From positions 1 through 64,000 of the forward strand of contig NZ_OOHJ01000015.1 in assembly GCF_900323885.1 (NCBI RefSeq): a DNA stretch of 64,000 nucleotides. Reading direction: 5' to 3'. The stretch is from [Actinomadura] parvosata subsp. kistnae (lineage in GTDB: Bacteria; Actinomycetota; Actinomycetes; Streptosporangiales; Streptosporangiaceae). The position numbers were made by a program, and so were the translations under genes. Of the stretch, positions 38,001-47,798 are shown piece by piece; the stretch's first letter is position 1; each line of letters begins with the position of its first letter. The notes beneath the pieces are model-generated. The model had not been told where the DNA came from. It saw nothing but the letters and a program-made list of their open reading frames with translations, and did not search any database.

Positions 38001-38882
38001 TCACGTGCGCTTGACGCGCCGGTCGTGCACGACCGCGTACGTGTTGCGCAGCGCCTGCATCGACTCCTCGTACGACGCCTGCGCGACCCCCGTGAACAGG
38101 CAGTCGACCACCATGAGCTGGGCGATGCGGCTGCCCAGCGCGCCGGAGCGGAACTCGGTCTCCCGCGCGGCCGTGGTGAGCGTCACGTCGGCGGCGCGGG
38201 CCAGCGGCGAGTCGCGGAAGTTGGTGATCGCCACGGTGCCGGCCCCGGTCTTGCGCGCGATGGCGAGGAACTCGACGGTGTCGACGGTGGCGCCGCTGTG
38301 GGAGACGGCGACCGCGACGCAGCCGGGCCCGAGCGTGGCCGCCGACGTCCAGGCGGAGTGGGAGTCGTGCCAGTTGATCGCGGTGCGGCCGATGCGCGAC
38401 AGCTTCTGCTGCAGGTCGAGCCCGACCAGGGCGCTGGCGCCGACGCCGAAGGTGTCGATGCGGCGGGCGGCCAGCAGCCGCGCCACGGCCTCGCCCAGCG
38501 CCTCCACGTCGAGCATGCGGGCGGTGTCGGCGATGGAGAGCGTCTCGTTCATGGCGACCTTGGAGACGATGCCCGCCAGGCTGTCGTTCCTGTCGATGTC
38601 GCCGGAGACCTCGGGCAGGCTGGAGGCGGCCAGCTCCTCCCTGGCCACGGCCCTGGTCAGGTCGATGCGGAAGTCCTTGAAGTGGGCGTAGCCCATCCGC
38701 TGGTAGAAGCGCACCACCGAGGTCGTCGAGGTGCCGCAGCGGCCGGCCAGCTCGGCGATCGACAGGTTGGCGGCGGCGGCCGGGTCGCCGGCGAACGTCT
38801 CGGCGATGCGCCGCTCCGACGGCCGCAGGGCGGGCATGGCCGCTCGGATGCGGATGAGCAGCGTCTCGGCGTCCTCGGCCAT
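38001..38882 (-). CDS. MurR/RpiR-family regulator
   Basis: A 293-residue protein with an N-terminal RpiR helix-turn-helix (LRPSERRIAETF, ELAGRCGTSTTSVVRFYQRMGY) and a C-terminal SIS sugar-phosphate domain (IDTFGVGASALVGLDLQQ, VAVSHSGATVDT). Such regulators sense phosphosugars; by context the ligand should be MurNAc 6-phosphate. It is divergent from the ABC importer operon it likely controls. ATG at 38882 is preferred; a longer in-frame form from 38945 would run through the promoter region. Confidence 0.9.
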   Translation of the reverse strand: MAEDAETLLIRIRAAMPALRPSERRIAETFAGDPAAAANLSIAELAGRCGTSTTSVVRFYQRMGYAHFKDFRIDLTRAVAREELAASSLPEVSGDIDRNDSLAGIVSKVAMNETLSIADTARMLDVEALGEAVARLLAARRIDTFGVGASALVGLDLQQKLSRIGRTAINWHDSHSAWTSAATLGPGCVAVAVSHSGATVDTVEFLAIARKTGAGTVAITNFRDSPLARAADVTLTTAARETEFRSGALGSRIAQLMVVDCLFTGVAQASYEESMQALRNTYAVVHDRRVKRT

Positions 38883-38962
38883 TGTCACCCCGTCGCTGGA
38901 AAGAAAATACCCCGATGGTAGGGTCTGCGTAATTTTATGACCCACTGCCCTGAGGAGGCCAC
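38883..38962. promoter_or_regulatory. Divergent promoter region of the muropeptide-salvage locus
   Basis: The gap contains the AT-rich segments GAAAGAAAATACC (about 38899-38911) and GTAATTTTATG (about 38929-38939), unusual in this GC-rich DNA. They are plausible RpiR-type operator halves. TAGGGT near 38918 may be a -10 element for the plus-strand operon. GAGGAGG at the right end is the ribosome site of the binding-protein gene. Confidence 0.45.
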
Positions 38963-40507
38963 ATGCCCCGTGGCGCCGTCTCCGCGGTTTGCCTGACCGC
39001 CGCGCTGTCCCTCGCCCTCACCGCCTGTTCGTCCTCCTCCGGGCCTGCCCCCGCCGGAAGCGCCGCCGCCTCAGGGGGCTCGCTGGTGGTCGGCGTGACC
39101 TCCGACCCCGACACGCTCTTCCCCTGGAAGGCCACCCAGTTCACCGCCGTCAACGTGCTGCAGAACCTGTACGGCACGCTGACCGAGTTCGACAAGGACC
39201 TGAACGTGGTGCCCGGCCTGGCCGAGTCGTGGCAGCCGTCCGAGGACGGCAAGAAGCTGACGCTCAAGCTCCGGCAGGGCGTCACGTTCGCCGACGGCAG
39301 CGCGTTCGACTCCAAAGACGTCAAGGCGTCCCTGGACAAGATCATGGACGAGAAGACGGCGGCCGTGGCGCGGGCGTCGCTGGCCTCGGTGAAGTCCGTG
39401 GAGGCGCCCGACGCGAGCACCGTGGTGCTGGAGCTGACCGGCCCCGACGCCGCGCTGCCCGCCAACCTCGCCACCGTCAACATGGCGATGCTCTCCTCCG
39501 ACGACACCGAGGAGAAGCTGACCGCCACGCCGAACGGCACGGGGCCGTTCACACTGGGCAAGCGGGTGGCCAGCCAGTCGATCACGCTCACCAGGAACGA
39601 CAGGTACTGGGGCGCGGAGAAGCCGAAGGTCGCCTCCGTCGAGTTCCGGGTGATCCCCGACGAGTCGTCCATCGTCTCGGCCATGCAGTCGGGCAACGTG
39701 CAGCTCGCCGTCTTCAACGACCCGCTCGTCGCGCAGACCGCCGAGGGCGGCGGCACGATCACCGTGACCAAGACGCCGCAGCTCAACTACCACGTGCTCC
39801 AGCTCAACGCGCAGCACGGCGACCTCAAGGACGTCAACGTGCGCCTGGCGATCCAGTGCGCGATCGACCGCAAGCAGGTGCTCGACACCGCCGCGCTCGG
39901 CGAGGGCGAGGTGACCGGGCCGATCACCGCCCCGGCGTTCAAGTCGGACCCGAACAAGCGGCCCTGCCCGAACCGGGACCTGGCCAAGGCCGCCGAGTAC
40001 CTCGGCAAGGCCGGCAAGTCCGGCGGCGTGACCGTCAAGACGATCGTGTCGCAGGGCGAGTACGCCACCTCCGTCAACGAGGCCCAGAACCTCAAGGCGC
40101 AGCTCGCCGAGGCGAAGATCAACCTGGAGCTGGAGGTGCTGGAGTCGGGCGCGTTCGTGGACCGCTGGGTGGCGGCCGACTTCGACGCCGCCGTCGCGCT
40201 GAACGGCGGCCGGCCCGACCCCGACGGCTCCTACGGCCGCTACTTCACCAGCAAGGGCAACCTGAACAAGGTCGCCGGCTACAGCTCCCCCGAGCTGGAC
40301 GAGCTGTTTGCGCAGGGCAAGGCCACCACCGACCAGGCGGCGCGCAAGGCCGTCTACGACAAGATCGGCGCGGAGCTGGAGAACAACGCCGCCTGGATCT
40401 GGCTGTTCGCCGGCTACACCTACACGGCCACGACGGCGAACGTCAGCGGCTTCACGCCGATGGCCAGCGGCTCGCTGCAGTACCTGCGGACCACCGCGGT
40501 CCGATGA
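38963..40507 (+). CDS. Oligopeptide/muropeptide ABC transporter binding lipoprotein
   Basis: A 514-residue family 5 solute-binding protein. The signal ends in the lipobox LTAC (Cys about 22), followed by a Ser/Ala/Gly linker. GSLVVGVTSDPDTLFPW starts the mature domain, and the LAESWQPSEDGKKLTLKL region is family-typical. It binds peptides or muropeptides outside the cell for the permeases encoded next. The neighbours (murQ, anmK) suggest cell-wall fragments as ligand. GAGGAGG precedes the ATG. Confidence 0.9.
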   Translation: MPRGAVSAVCLTAALSLALTACSSSSGPAPAGSAAASGGSLVVGVTSDPDTLFPWKATQFTAVNVLQNLYGTLTEFDKDLNVVPGLAESWQPSEDGKKLTLKLRQGVTFADGSAFDSKDVKASLDKIMDEKTAAVARASLASVKSVEAPDASTVVLELTGPDAALPANLATVNMAMLSSDDTEEKLTATPNGTGPFTLGKRVASQSITLTRNDRYWGAEKPKVASVEFRVIPDESSIVSAMQSGNVQLAVFNDPLVAQTAEGGGTITVTKTPQLNYHVLQLNAQHGDLKDVNVRLAIQCAIDRKQVLDTAALGEGEVTGPITAPAFKSDPNKRPCPNRDLAKAAEYLGKAGKSGGVTVKTIVSQGEYATSVNEAQNLKAQLAEAKINLELEVLESGAFVDRWVAADFDAAVALNGGRPDPDGSYGRYFTSKGNLNKVAGYSSPELDELFAQGKATTDQAARKAVYDKIGAELENNAAWIWLFAGYTYTATTANVSGFTPMASGSLQYLRTTAVR

Positions 40508-41469
40508 GGGTGCTGCGCAACCGGGTGGTGCGGCGGGTCGCGGAGACGCTGGGCATCCTGTTCGGGGTGGCCGTGGTCGTCTTCGTGATGCTGCGGGCGC
40601 TGCCCGGCGACCAGATCACCGCCGGGCTGGGCACGGAGGCCGCCGCGCTCACCCCGGCCCAGCGGCAGGCGCTGGAGCAGTACTACGGCCTGGACCAGCC
40701 GCTGGTCACGCAGTTCTTCTCCTGGCTGGGCAACCTGTTCACCGGCAACTTCGGCTACTCGGCCCGCTCCCAGCAGAGCGTGCTGGAGCTGACGCTGCAC
40801 GCGCTGCCGGTGACGTTCGAGCTGGCCGTGCTGTCGATCGCGCTGGCGCTGCTGATCGGGGTGCCGCTCGGCATGCTCGCCGCCTCCCGCCCGAACGCGG
40901 CCAGGGACGCCGCCGGCCAGGTCGTGAGCCTGGCGGGCCTGTCGATCCCGGCGTTCCTGCTGGCCACGACGCTGCTGTCGATCTTCGCGGCGTCGTTCGG
41001 GTTCAACCCGAACGGGCAGGGCTTCGCCACCCTCGTCGAGGACCCGCTGCTCAACCTCCAGCAGATGCTGCTGCCCGCGCTCGTGCTCGGCTTCGGCATC
41101 GCCGCGCCCATCCTGCGCACGACCCGCACGGCGGTGCTGGAGGTGCGCTCGAACGACTTCGTGCGCACCGCCCGCGCCAAGGGCGTGCCGGAGCGGCGGC
41201 TGCAGGTCAGGCACGTGCTCGGCAACGCGCTCGTGCCGATCGTGACCATGACGGGGCTGCAGTTCGGCTACCTGCTCGGCGGCGCCGTCGTCGTCGAGCA
41301 GATCTTCTCCGTGCCGGGCATCGGGCGGCAGGTGCTGCTCGGCATCCAGCAGAAGGAGTACGCGGTGGTGCAGAGCACCGTGCTGGTGATCGCGCTGGCG
41401 TTCGTGCTGGTCAACCTGCTGACCGACCTGCTCTACCGGGTGATCGACCCGCGGGTGAGGGCATCGTGA
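40504..41469 (+). CDS. ABC permease, DppB/OppB type
   Basis: A 321-residue integral membrane protein with six hydrophobic segments. The N-terminal segment LGILFGVAVVVFVMLRALPGD is typical of DppB. The EAA loop that contacts the ATPase reads VRTARAKGVPERRLQVRHVLGNA. The start overlaps the binding-protein stop (ATGA). Confidence 0.93.
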   Translation: MRVLRNRVVRRVAETLGILFGVAVVVFVMLRALPGDQITAGLGTEAAALTPAQRQALEQYYGLDQPLVTQFFSWLGNLFTGNFGYSARSQQSVLELTLHALPVTFELAVLSIALALLIGVPLGMLAASRPNAARDAAGQVVSLAGLSIPAFLLATTLLSIFAASFGFNPNGQGFATLVEDPLLNLQQMLLPALVLGFGIAAPILRTTRTAVLEVRSNDFVRTARAKGVPERRLQVRHVLGNALVPIVTMTGLQFGYLLGGAVVVEQIFSVPGIGRQVLLGIQQKEYAVVQSTVLVIALAFVLVNLLTDLLYRVIDPRVRAS

Positions 41470-42284
41470 GGCGCAGCCCCGCGGCGATCGCGGGCGTCGT
41501 GCTCCTCGCGCTGCTGGCGGTCGTGGCCCTGCTGTCGTACCTGGGGCTGCTGCCCTACGACCCGGTCGCGCAGCATCCGCCGTCGCGCTTCCAGGCGCCG
41601 TCCGGCGCGCACCTGTTCGGCACCGACCAGTTCGGACGCGACGTGTTCTCGCGGGTCGCGGCCGGGGTGGGCAACTCGGCGCTGATCGCGGTCGTCGCGG
41701 TGGCGTTCGCGACCGTGGTCGGCACGCTCGGCGGGCTGGTCTCCGGCTTCTACCGGGGCCTGGCCGACGGCGCGATCGGCGGCGTGACGAACGTGCTGTT
41801 CGCGTTCCCGCCGCTGCTGCTGGCGCTGTCGCTCGCCTCGGTGCTGGACCGCAACTGGTTCACCATCGCCGTCGCGATCGCCATCGTGTACGTGCCCATC
41901 TTCATCCGCGTCACCCGCGGCCCCGTCCTGTCGCTGCGGGAGATCGAGTACGTGAAGGCGGCCGTCTCCACCGGCCAGAGCCGCTGGCAGATCATGCTGC
42001 GCCACGTGCTGCCGAACATCACCTCGATCATCGTCGTCCAGGTGGCGCTGTCGCTGTCGTGGGCGGTGCTGACCGAGGCGTCGCTGAGCTTCCTCGGCCT
42101 CGGAACCCCGCCGCCCGCGCCGTCGCTCGGCTCGATGATCTTCGAGGCGCGCAGCCTCGTGTTCGTCGCCCCGTGGACGCTGATCGCGCCGGGCGTGGTC
42201 GTCGTGCTGCTCGTGGTGGGGCTGAACCTGCTCGGCGACGGCCTGCGTGACACCTTCGACCCCCGGAATCGAGGCAGCCGGTGA
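41466..42284 (+). CDS. ABC permease, DppC/OppC type
   Basis: A 272-residue partner permease. It has [20 protein letters not shown] after the first membrane segment, a DppC signature, and the EAA loop [20 protein letters not shown]. The start is GTG, overlapping the previous stop (GTGA). The usual longer cytosolic N-terminus is short here. Confidence 0.93.
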   Translation: MRRSPAAIAGVVLLALLAVVALLSYLGLLPYDPVAQHPPSRFQAPSGAHLFGTDQFGRDVFSRVAAGVGNSALIAVVAVAFATVVGTLGGLVSGFYRGLADGAIGGVTNVLFAFPPLLLALSLASVLDRNWFTIAVAIAIVYVPIFIRVTRGPVLSLREIEYVKAAVSTGQSRWQIMLRHVLPNITSIIVVQVALSLSWAVLTEASLSFLGLGTPPPAPSLGSMIFEARSLVFVAPWTLIAPGVVVVLLVVGLNLLGDGLRDTFDPRNRGSR

Positions 42285-43183
42285 ACAACCTCTCAGAACT
42301 GACGACCGAGTCGGCCGATCCGCGCTTCGCCGGCATCGACACGATGAGCGTCGGCGAGCTGGCCGCGACCATGAACGCGGCCGACACGACGGTGCCCGCC
42401 GCGGTGGCCGCGGCACTGCCCGGCATCACGGCCGCGATCGAGGCCACGGCCGCCCGCATGGAGGCCGGCGGCCGGCTCGTCTACGTGGGCGCGGGCACAC
42501 CGGGCCGGCTGGGCGTGCTGGACGCCTCCGAGTGCCCGCCGACGTTCTCCACGCCGCCCGAGCAGGTCTTCGCGATCATCGCGGGCGGCGAGAGCGCGAT
42601 CGTCGCCCCCTGCGAGGGGGCCGAGGACGACGAGGAGGCCGGGGCCGCCGCCGTGACGGCCGCCGGGATCGGGCCGCTGGACAGCGTGGTGGGCATCGCC
42701 TCCAGCGGGCGCACCCCGTACGTGCTGGCGGCCGTGCGGCGGGCGCGCGAGCTCGGCGCGCTGACCGTGGGGCTGTCGTGCAACGCGGGCACGCCGCTGA
42801 GCCGGGAGGCCGAGCACGCGATCGAGGTGCTGGTCGGGCCCGAGGTGATCAGCGGCTCGACCCGGCTCAAGGCGGGCACGGCGCAGAAGCTCGTGCTCAA
42901 CATGTTCTCGACGATCGTGATGGTGCGGCTCGGCAAGACGTACGGCAACCTCATGGTCGATGTGAAGGCGAGCAACGGCAAGCTGCGCGAGCGGGCCGTG
43001 CGCATGGTCCGCACGATCACCGGCAGCGGGCGCGAGCAGGCGCTGGCCGCCCTGGACGCGAACGGGTTCAACGTCAAGCAGGCGGTCGTGGCCACGCGCT
43101 TCGGCCTGTCGCCGCAGGAGGCGGCGGCCCGGCTGGCCGCGGCCGGCGGGCGGCTGCGAGCGGCTCTGGGGGAGCTGTCATGA
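42281..43183 (+). CDS. murQ: N-acetylmuramic acid 6-phosphate etherase
   Basis: Removes the lactyl ether from MurNAc 6-phosphate to give GlcNAc 6-phosphate. The 300-residue SIS-domain protein has [16 protein letters not shown] at the N-terminus, [20 protein letters not shown] (usual GAGTSGRLG) with the catalytic Glu, and [20 protein letters not shown] with [16 protein letters not shown] start overlaps the permease stop. It processes the AnmK product. Confidence 0.95.
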   Translation: MNNLSELTTESADPRFAGIDTMSVGELAATMNAADTTVPAAVAAALPGITAAIEATAARMEAGGRLVYVGAGTPGRLGVLDASECPPTFSTPPEQVFAIIAGGESAIVAPCEGAEDDEEAGAAAVTAAGIGPLDSVVGIASSGRTPYVLAAVRRARELGALTVGLSCNAGTPLSREAEHAIEVLVGPEVISGSTRLKAGTAQKLVLNMFSTIVMVRLGKTYGNLMVDVKASNGKLRERAVRMVRTITGSGREQALAALDANGFNVKQAVVATRFGLSPQEAAARLAAAGGRLRAALGELS

Positions 43184-44367
43184 AGGTTCTCGGGATGATC
43201 TCCGGCACCTCGCACGACGGGATCGACGTGGCGGTGGTGGACTTCGAGCTGGTCGGGAGCGTGCTCGAAGGCCGTCTGGCGCACACCGCGAGCACGCCGT
43301 ACCCGGATGAGCTGCGGGCGCGGCTGGTCGCCGCGCTGCCGCCCGCGCCCGCGACGCTCGCGGAGGTGTGCGTGCTGGACACGCTCATCGGGCAGAGCTT
43401 CGCCGGCGCCGCCGCCGCGGCGATCGAGGCGGCCGGGCCGGTCGACCTGATCGTCTCGCACGGGCAGACCGTCTACCACTGGGTGGAGGGCGCGCACGCG
43501 CTCGGCACCCTGCAGATCGGGCAACCCGCCTGGATCGCCGAGCGGACCGGCGCGCCCGTGCTGTCCGACGTGCGGATCAGGGACATCACCGCCGGCGGGC
43601 ACGGGGCGCCCCTGGTGTCGGTGCTGGACGGGCTGCTGCTCGCCGACCACGACACCGGCCACGACACCGGCCACGACGGCGGCGCCGCCGCCGCGCTCAA
43701 CCTGGGCGGCATCGCGAACATGACCGTGGTGCGCGGCGGCACCCTGTACGCCTACGACATCGGCCCGGCCAACGCGCTGATCGACGCCGTGGTGACCAGC
43801 CGGGGCCTGCACCCGCGCGGCTTCGACGAGGACGGCCGGATCGCCGCGTCGGGGCGGGTGTCGCAGCGGCTGCTGGAGGTGCTGCTCGACGAGCCGTACT
43901 ACCGGCTGGCGGCGCCGAAGAGCACCGGCAAGGAGCTGTTCCACCTCGCGTACGTCGAGGCGGCCCTGGCCGAGGCCGGGGTGCCGGTGAGCGACGGGGA
44001 CCTCGTTGCGACGCTGACCGAGCTCACCGTGCGCACGGTCGCCCACGACGTGCGGGCCGCCGGAGTCGGCACGCTGGTCGTCTCGGGCGGCGGCTGCCGC
44101 AACCCCGTCGTCATGGACGGCCTGCGCGCCGCCCTGCCCGGCGTGGCCGTCTCGCCGTCCGACGACTACGGCGCCCCCTCCGACGACAAGGAGGCGATCG
44201 CGTTCGCGCTGATCGGCTGGCTGACCGCGCACGGCCTGCCCGGCACCGTGCCCGGCGGGACGGGTGCCGCGAGCCCCCGCATCCTCGGCACGCTCACCCC
44301 GGGCGCCGGGCCGCTCGTCCTGCCCGCGCCGCTCGCCGATCCGCCCCGCTCCCTGAGGCTGGCATGA
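43180..44367 (+). CDS. anmK: Anhydro-N-acetylmuramic acid kinase
   Basis: Opens and phosphorylates 1,6-anhydroMurNAc to MurNAc 6-phosphate. The 395-residue ASKHA-fold kinase has [18 protein letters not shown] at the N-terminus, [12 protein letters not shown], the catalytic region [18 protein letters not shown], and [11 protein letters not shown] short [12 protein letters not shown] insertion (about residue 155) looks like a small duplication. Feeds MurQ. ATGA overlaps on both sides. Confidence 0.95.
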   Translation: MKVLGMISGTSHDGIDVAVVDFELVGSVLEGRLAHTASTPYPDELRARLVAALPPAPATLAEVCVLDTLIGQSFAGAAAAAIEAAGPVDLIVSHGQTVYHWVEGAHALGTLQIGQPAWIAERTGAPVLSDVRIRDITAGGHGAPLVSVLDGLLLADHDTGHDTGHDGGAAAALNLGGIANMTVVRGGTLYAYDIGPANALIDAVVTSRGLHPRGFDEDGRIAASGRVSQRLLEVLLDEPYYRLAAPKSTGKELFHLAYVEAALAEAGVPVSDGDLVATLTELTVRTVAHDVRAAGVGTLVVSGGGCRNPVVMDGLRAALPGVAVSPSDDYGAPSDDKEAIAFALIGWLTAHGLPGTVPGGTGAASPRILGTLTPGAGPLVLPAPLADPPRSLRLA

Positions 44368-45389
44368 ACGCGCCACCCGGCCTGATCATGGCGGCCCGCA
44401 CGCCCTGGTTCGACCTCGACGAGTGCGCCGGACACCGGACGGTCCTGCCGGACGGCACCGGGGCGGCGCCCATGACCATGGACGCCTACCACGACCTCGC
44501 CTCGGTGACCAAGGTCGTGGCCACCACCACGATGCTCATCCGCCTGGTGTCGGACCGGCTGGTGGACCTCGACGCGCCGCTGAGCGCGTACCTGCCGAAG
44601 TCGTACGAGGCGATCACCGTGCGGGACCTGCTGCTGCACCGCGGCGGCCTGTGGGAGTGGTGGCCGCTCTACATCCAGCCGCAGCTCCCGCCGCCCCGCT
44701 ACCGGCCCGGCCGCGCCCGCCACTACTCCGACCTGGGCTTCATCCTCCTCGGCCGGATCGTCACACAGGTGACGGGCCTGCGCCTGGACCGGGCGCTGGC
44801 CGAGCTGGTCACCCGGCCGCTGGGCCTGACCTCCACCACCTACGCCCGCCCGGCCGGCTCGGAGGTGGCCATGAGCGCCCTCGACGACCGGGCCGAGATG
44901 ACCATGCTCGACACCGGCCGCCCGTACCCGGTGCCCTACCGCAGCGGCGACTTCGCCCGCTGGCGCACCGGGCCGGTGCTCGGCGAGGTCGCCGACGGCA
45001 ACGCCTACCACGCCCTCGACGGCGTCGCCGGGCACGCGGGCCTGTTCTCGACGGTGCCCGACCTGCTGAAGTACGGCCTGGCCCTGTCCCGGTACGAGGA
45101 GTACGACCACCTGTGGCGGCCGGAGGTCGTCAGGGAGTTCTTCAGCCCGGGCCCCGACCAGGAGCAGGCGCTCGGTTTCCGCAGGTACGCGCTGGAGCTG
45201 CCGGGCGAGACCGTCACCGTCCTCGGCCACCCCGGCTACGTGGGCTGCGCGGTCGGGTTCGTGCCCGGCCGGGACGTCGCGCTGGCGCTGGCGAGCAACC
45301 GCCTGCTCGTCGAGGGCACGCCGACGCCCACCGACGACCTCTGGACCGCCCTGCTGCAGGACATCGCACACCGAACGGGGACCGCATGA
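44364..45389 (+). CDS. Beta-lactamase-fold serine hydrolase (AmiE/YfeW-like)
   Basis: A 341-residue class C beta-lactamase-like enzyme. The SxxK motif is SVTK ([15 protein letters not shown], about residue 48) and the Tyr motif is [21 protein letters not shown] near the end takes the KTG position. No signal peptide is seen. Similar proteins accompany murQ in E. coli (YfeW) and B. subtilis (AmiE), so it may trim muropeptides. The exact bond cleaved is unknown. Confidence 0.86.
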   Translation: MNAPPGLIMAARTPWFDLDECAGHRTVLPDGTGAAPMTMDAYHDLASVTKVVATTTMLIRLVSDRLVDLDAPLSAYLPKSYEAITVRDLLLHRGGLWEWWPLYIQPQLPPPRYRPGRARHYSDLGFILLGRIVTQVTGLRLDRALAELVTRPLGLTSTTYARPAGSEVAMSALDDRAEMTMLDTGRPYPVPYRSGDFARWRTGPVLGEVADGNAYHALDGVAGHAGLFSTVPDLLKYGLALSRYEEYDHLWRPEVVREFFSPGPDQEQALGFRRYALELPGETVTVLGHPGYVGCAVGFVPGRDVALALASNRLLVEGTPTPTDDLWTALLQDIAHRTGTA

Positions 45390-46978
45390 GCCCGCTGTTG
45401 GAGATCCGTGACCTGTCGGTCGCCTTCCGCACCCGCGAGCGGGACGTCACCGTCGTCAGGAACGTCTCCATGGAGATCCAGCCGGGCCAGACCGTCGCCG
45501 TGGTCGGCGAGTCCGGCTCCGGCAAGTCGACCACGGCCGCCGCCGTGAACCGGCTGCTGCCTGACAACGGCCGCATCACCGGCGGGCAGGTCCTGTTCGA
45601 GGGCCGCGACCTGACCACCGCGAGCCGGCGTGAGATGACCGCGATCCGCGGCGCCGGCATCGGCCTGGTGCCGCAGGACCCGATGTCGAACCTCAACCCG
45701 CTCATGCGCGTCGGCGACCAGATCGCCGAGGCGCTGCAGGTGCACGGGGTCGCGACCGGCCGGGCGGCGCGGGCCCGCGTGCTCGAGCTGCTCGACATGG
45801 TGGGCATCCCCGACCCGGATCGGCGGATCGGGCAGTACCCGCACGAGTTCTCCGGCGGCATGCGGCAGCGCGCGCTCATCGCCATGGGCCTGGCCTGCCG
45901 GCCCCGGCTGCTCATCGCCGACGAGCCGACCTCCGCCCTCGACGTCACCGTGCAGCGGCGCATCCTCGACCAGCTCGCCGCGCTCACCGCCGAGATGGGC
46001 ACGGCCGTCTTCCTCATCACGCACGACCTGGCGCTGGCCGCCGAGCGGGCGGACGTGGTGGCCGTGATGTACCAGGGCGAGATCGTCGAGACCGGGCCCG
46101 CCGCCGCGATCCTGGCCGACCCCGCGCACGAGTACACCAAGCGGCTGCTCGGCGCCGTGCCGAGCCTGTCGTCGGTCCGCGTCAGCGCGCCGCCCGCCCC
46201 CGCACCCGACCTCGTCGTGGTCGACGGGCTGCGCAAGGTGTTCCCGATCCGGGGCACCGCCGAGGAGTTCACCGCGGTGGACGGGGTGTCGTTCGCCATC
46301 CCACGCGGCCGTACCGTCTCGATCGTCGGCGAGTCCGGCTCGGGCAAGTCGACGACCGCGAACCTGCTGCTCGGCCTCGACACCCCCACCGCGGGCGGCA
46401 TCCGCTTCGACGGCACCGACCTGACCGCGCTGGGCAGGAAGGAGCTGTTCGCCTTCCGCCGCCGCGTGCAGCCGGTCTTCCAGAACCCGTACGCCTCCCT
46501 CGACCCCCGCTACACCGTGGAGAAGTCGATCGCCGAGCCGCTGCGCGTGCACGGCGTCGGCACCGCCGCCGAGCGCAGGAAGGCGGCGGCCGACCTGCTG
46601 GAGAAGGTGTCGCTGCCGGCCTCGCTCGCGGGACGGCTGCCGCACGAGCTGTCCGGCGGCCAGCGGCAGCGGGTGGCCATCGCCCGCGCCCTGGCCCTGT
46701 CGCCCGAGCTGGTCGTGCTCGACGAGGCCGTCTCGGCGCTGGACGTGCTCGTGCAGGCCCAGATCCTGGAGCTGCTCGCCGAGCTGCAGCGGGAGCTCGG
46801 GCTCAGCTACCTGTTCATCAGCCACGACCTGGCCGTCGTCCGGATGATCTCGCACGCGGTGCACGTCATGCGCGACGGCCGGATCGTCGAGAGCGGCACC
46901 GCCGAGGAGATCTTCGACCACCCCTCCGACGACTACACCCGCGAGTTGCTCGCCGCCATCCCGGGCCGGTCACAGTAG
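45386..46978 (+). CDS. Fused DppD-DppF ABC transporter ATPase
   Basis: A 530-residue protein with two complete ABC ATPase domains. Half one has GESGSGKST, the signature FSGGMRQRALIAMGLA and LLIADEPTSALD. Half two has GESGSGKST, LSGGQRQRVAIARALA and LVVLDEAVSALD (Ala in place of the usual Pro-Thr). The two halves are normally separate DppD and DppF subunits. It energises the permeases encoded at 40504 and 41466; its gene is separated from them by the MurNAc enzymes but is still in the overlapping operon. Confidence 0.94.
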   Translation: MSPLLEIRDLSVAFRTRERDVTVVRNVSMEIQPGQTVAVVGESGSGKSTTAAAVNRLLPDNGRITGGQVLFEGRDLTTASRREMTAIRGAGIGLVPQDPMSNLNPLMRVGDQIAEALQVHGVATGRAARARVLELLDMVGIPDPDRRIGQYPHEFSGGMRQRALIAMGLACRPRLLIADEPTSALDVTVQRRILDQLAALTAEMGTAVFLITHDLALAAERADVVAVMYQGEIVETGPAAAILADPAHEYTKRLLGAVPSLSSVRVSAPPAPAPDLVVVDGLRKVFPIRGTAEEFTAVDGVSFAIPRGRTVSIVGESGSGKSTTANLLLGLDTPTAGGIRFDGTDLTALGRKELFAFRRRVQPVFQNPYASLDPRYTVEKSIAEPLRVHGVGTAAERRKAAADLLEKVSLPASLAGRLPHELSGGQRQRVAIARALALSPELVVLDEAVSALDVLVQAQILELLAELQRELGLSYLFISHDLAVVRMISHAVHVMRDGRIVESGTAEEIFDHPSDDYTRELLAAIPGRSQ

Positions 46979-46982
46979 AGAG

Positions 46983-47726
46983 GTGAAGATCCTCCTCGTT
47001 CAACCCCCGCACTGGTCCCCCGACGGTCACGCGAACTTCGACGCGATCGAGGAGCTGCTGGCCGCCCGCGCAGGGGACGTCGTGCTGCTGCCCGAACTCG
47101 CGGGCTCCAGCCTGCCCCGCGCCGACTACCTGGCCAGGGTCCGCGCCCTGGCCGAAGGCACGGGCATGACGGTCGTCGGGGGCTCCCACTACGACGGCCC
47201 CCTCAACCGGGGCGCCGTGTTCGACGGGCGCGGCACCCTGCTCATGGAGTACGAGAAGGCGCACCCGTATGGGCTGGAGCTGCGCTCCGGCGTGCGCCCC
47301 GGCCGTCCCGGCCCCGGCTTCGAGCTGGCCGGCCGCCGCCTGCACGTGCTCCTGTGCGCCGACCTGTGGTACTCCGCCAGCCTGGCCGGCCACGACCGGC
47401 TCGACGCCGTCCTCGTGCCCGCCTTCTCCGTCACCCGCTGGGACGGCCCCGCCCCGGCCCGCGAGTTATGGCAGCACATGAGCGTGGCGCGGGCCTACGA
47501 GTTCATGACGTACGTGGCGGTCAGCGACTGGCACCACGAGACCACCTACCTCGGCCACCCCTGCGCCGGCGTGACCGGCTTCGCCAACCCGTGCCCGCGC
47601 ACGCACACCGGCTTCTTCACCGGCCCGCCGGACGCGCCCGTCTCGCTGCACGAGCTGGACTTCGACCGCCTCGACGCCTTCCGCGACGACCGCGGCGAGC
47701 GCGGCTTCCGTCAGGAGCCTTGGTAG
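46983..47726 (+). CDS. Nitrilase-superfamily carbon-nitrogen hydrolase
   Basis: A 247-residue protein with the catalytic triad of the superfamily: Glu in VLLPELAGS (about residue 38), Lys in MEYEKAHPYGLE (about 95), and Cys in VLLCADLWY (about 125). It hydrolyses an amide or nitrile; in this operon a peptide-side-chain or amidated muropeptide substrate is plausible but unproven. GTG start, 4 bases after the ATPase stop. A palindrome at its stop codon may end the operon. Confidence 0.85.
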   Translation: MKILLVQPPHWSPDGHANFDAIEELLAARAGDVVLLPELAGSSLPRADYLARVRALAEGTGMTVVGGSHYDGPLNRGAVFDGRGTLLMEYEKAHPYGLELRSGVRPGRPGPGFELAGRRLHVLLCADLWYSASLAGHDRLDAVLVPAFSVTRWDGPAPARELWQHMSVARAYEFMTYVAVSDWHHETTYLGHPCAGVTGFANPCPRTHTGFFTGPPDAPVSLHELDFDRLDAFRDDRGERGFRQEPW

Positions 47727-47739
47727 GGCTGGCCCTACC
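47722..47739. promoter_or_regulatory. Perfect inverted repeat at the nitrilase stop codon
   Basis: GGTAGGGCTGGCCCTACC has 8-base arms with a 2-base centre. It spans the TAG stop of the nitrilase gene and lies 60 bases before the sensor-domain gene. The loop is too small for a good terminator, so an operator for the following gene is more likely. Confidence 0.45.
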
Positions 47740-47798
47740 CCTCACTGGGCCGCGCGCAGGATCGAGCGGGACGGGGCCCGGCCCGTAGCGTCTCTGCC

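Noticed and set aside
43647..43682. Short [12 protein letters not shown] repeat in anmK as a variable repeat
   Set aside because: Only two or three short units are present, which is too little to claim variation; it is noted in the gene entry.
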